NCBI GenBank assembly: GCA_946531445.1
Contig: CAMNAP010000005.1
Span: 1 to 50,126 of the forward strand
Length of the DNA: 50,126 bases
Reading direction: 5' to 3'
Origin: an uncultured Clostridia bacterium
GTDB lineage: Bacteria; Bacillota; Clostridia; Oscillospirales; Acutalibacteraceae
Part shown: positions 50,126 to 50,126 of the stretch, in pieces
How the letters are laid out: the number at the start of each line of letters is the position of its first letter
Numbering within the stretch: the first letter of the stretch is position 1
Notes under the pieces: generated by a model
Database searches by the model: none
What the model saw: only the letters and a program-made list of their open reading frames with translations
Told to the model about the DNA's origin: nothing
Made by a program: the position numbers and the translations under genes

Positions 50126-50126
50126 A

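Overview
The window looks like chromosome of a low-to-mid GC, anaerobic, spore-forming Clostridia, most likely an Oscillospiraceae/Ruminococcaceae-type gut commensal. The support is: an S10 ribosomal operon in canonical order, a SpoIVB sporulation protease, a fused IspH-ribosomal protein S1, MurT/GatD (Gram-positive peptidoglycan amidation), HPr kinase, a class III (oxygen-sensitive) ribonucleotide reductase, and gut-type glycoside hydrolases (GH2, GH26). Genus-level assignment is not possible from the sequence alone. No rRNA, tRNA, CRISPR array, insertion sequence or phage was seen. This is mostly core chromosome with accessory islands.

Layout. (1) 1-5.5 kb, minus strand: rpsJ-rplC-rplD-rplW-rplB-rpsS-rplV-rpsC-rplP-rpmC-rpsQ, driven by a perfect consensus promoter and preceded by a structured ~320-nt leader. 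(2) 5.6-17.4 kb, minus: hprK, ROK sugar kinase, murB, rapZ, whiA, a secreted nuclease, dnaE, pfkA and spoIVB. This block joins sugar sensing and glycolysis with cell-wall precursor synthesis and replication. spoIVB appears to have its own sigma-G-like promoter nested in the pfkA terminator. (3) 17.5-18.7 kb, plus: a GT4 glycosyltransferase converging on the next block. (4) 18.7-26.8 kb, minus: a seven-gene dlt-like envelope acylation cluster (AMP ligase, carrier protein, MBOAT, two tandem SGNH proteins, acyltransferase-3, type II thioesterase). (5) 26.9-28.5 kb, minus: a TIGR01212 radical SAM protein and an inositol monophosphatase-family protein, divergent from (6) murT-gatD (28.6-30.6 kb, plus). 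(7) 30.6-35.1 kb, plus: a signal-peptidase-like protein, an ABC exporter, a GH2 glycosidase and a cyclophilin. (8) 35.1-41.9 kb, minus: ABC-F ATPase, HI0933-type flavoprotein, cmk, plsC and ispH-rpsA. (9) 42-44.3 kb, plus: manA, a DUF378 membrane protein and a secreted GH26. (10) 44.3-46.6 kb, plus: a zinc-ribbon protein, a TPR protein and a DUF4037 nucleotidyltransferase-fold protein of unknown role. (11) 46.6-49.9 kb, plus: nrdG and nrdD. NrdD carries a C-terminal glutaredoxin-like domain, and NrdR-like boxes lie between the genes. A small Cro/C1-type regulator closes the window.

The most promising unusual system is the dlt-like cluster. It has the DltA-C-B-D logic, but the ligase lacks the DltA substrate-pocket cysteine, the SGNH protein is duplicated, the MBOAT ends in a DltX-like tyrosine tail, and an O-acyltransferase plus an editing thioesterase are added. 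I infer that it transfers an acyl group, possibly not D-alanine, to an extracellular polymer. Other points worth a look are the NrdD-redoxin fusion with its NrdR-like operator, the zinc-ribbon/TPR/DUF4037 trio, the nested sigma-G promoter and terminator at spoIVB, and the structured S10 leader.
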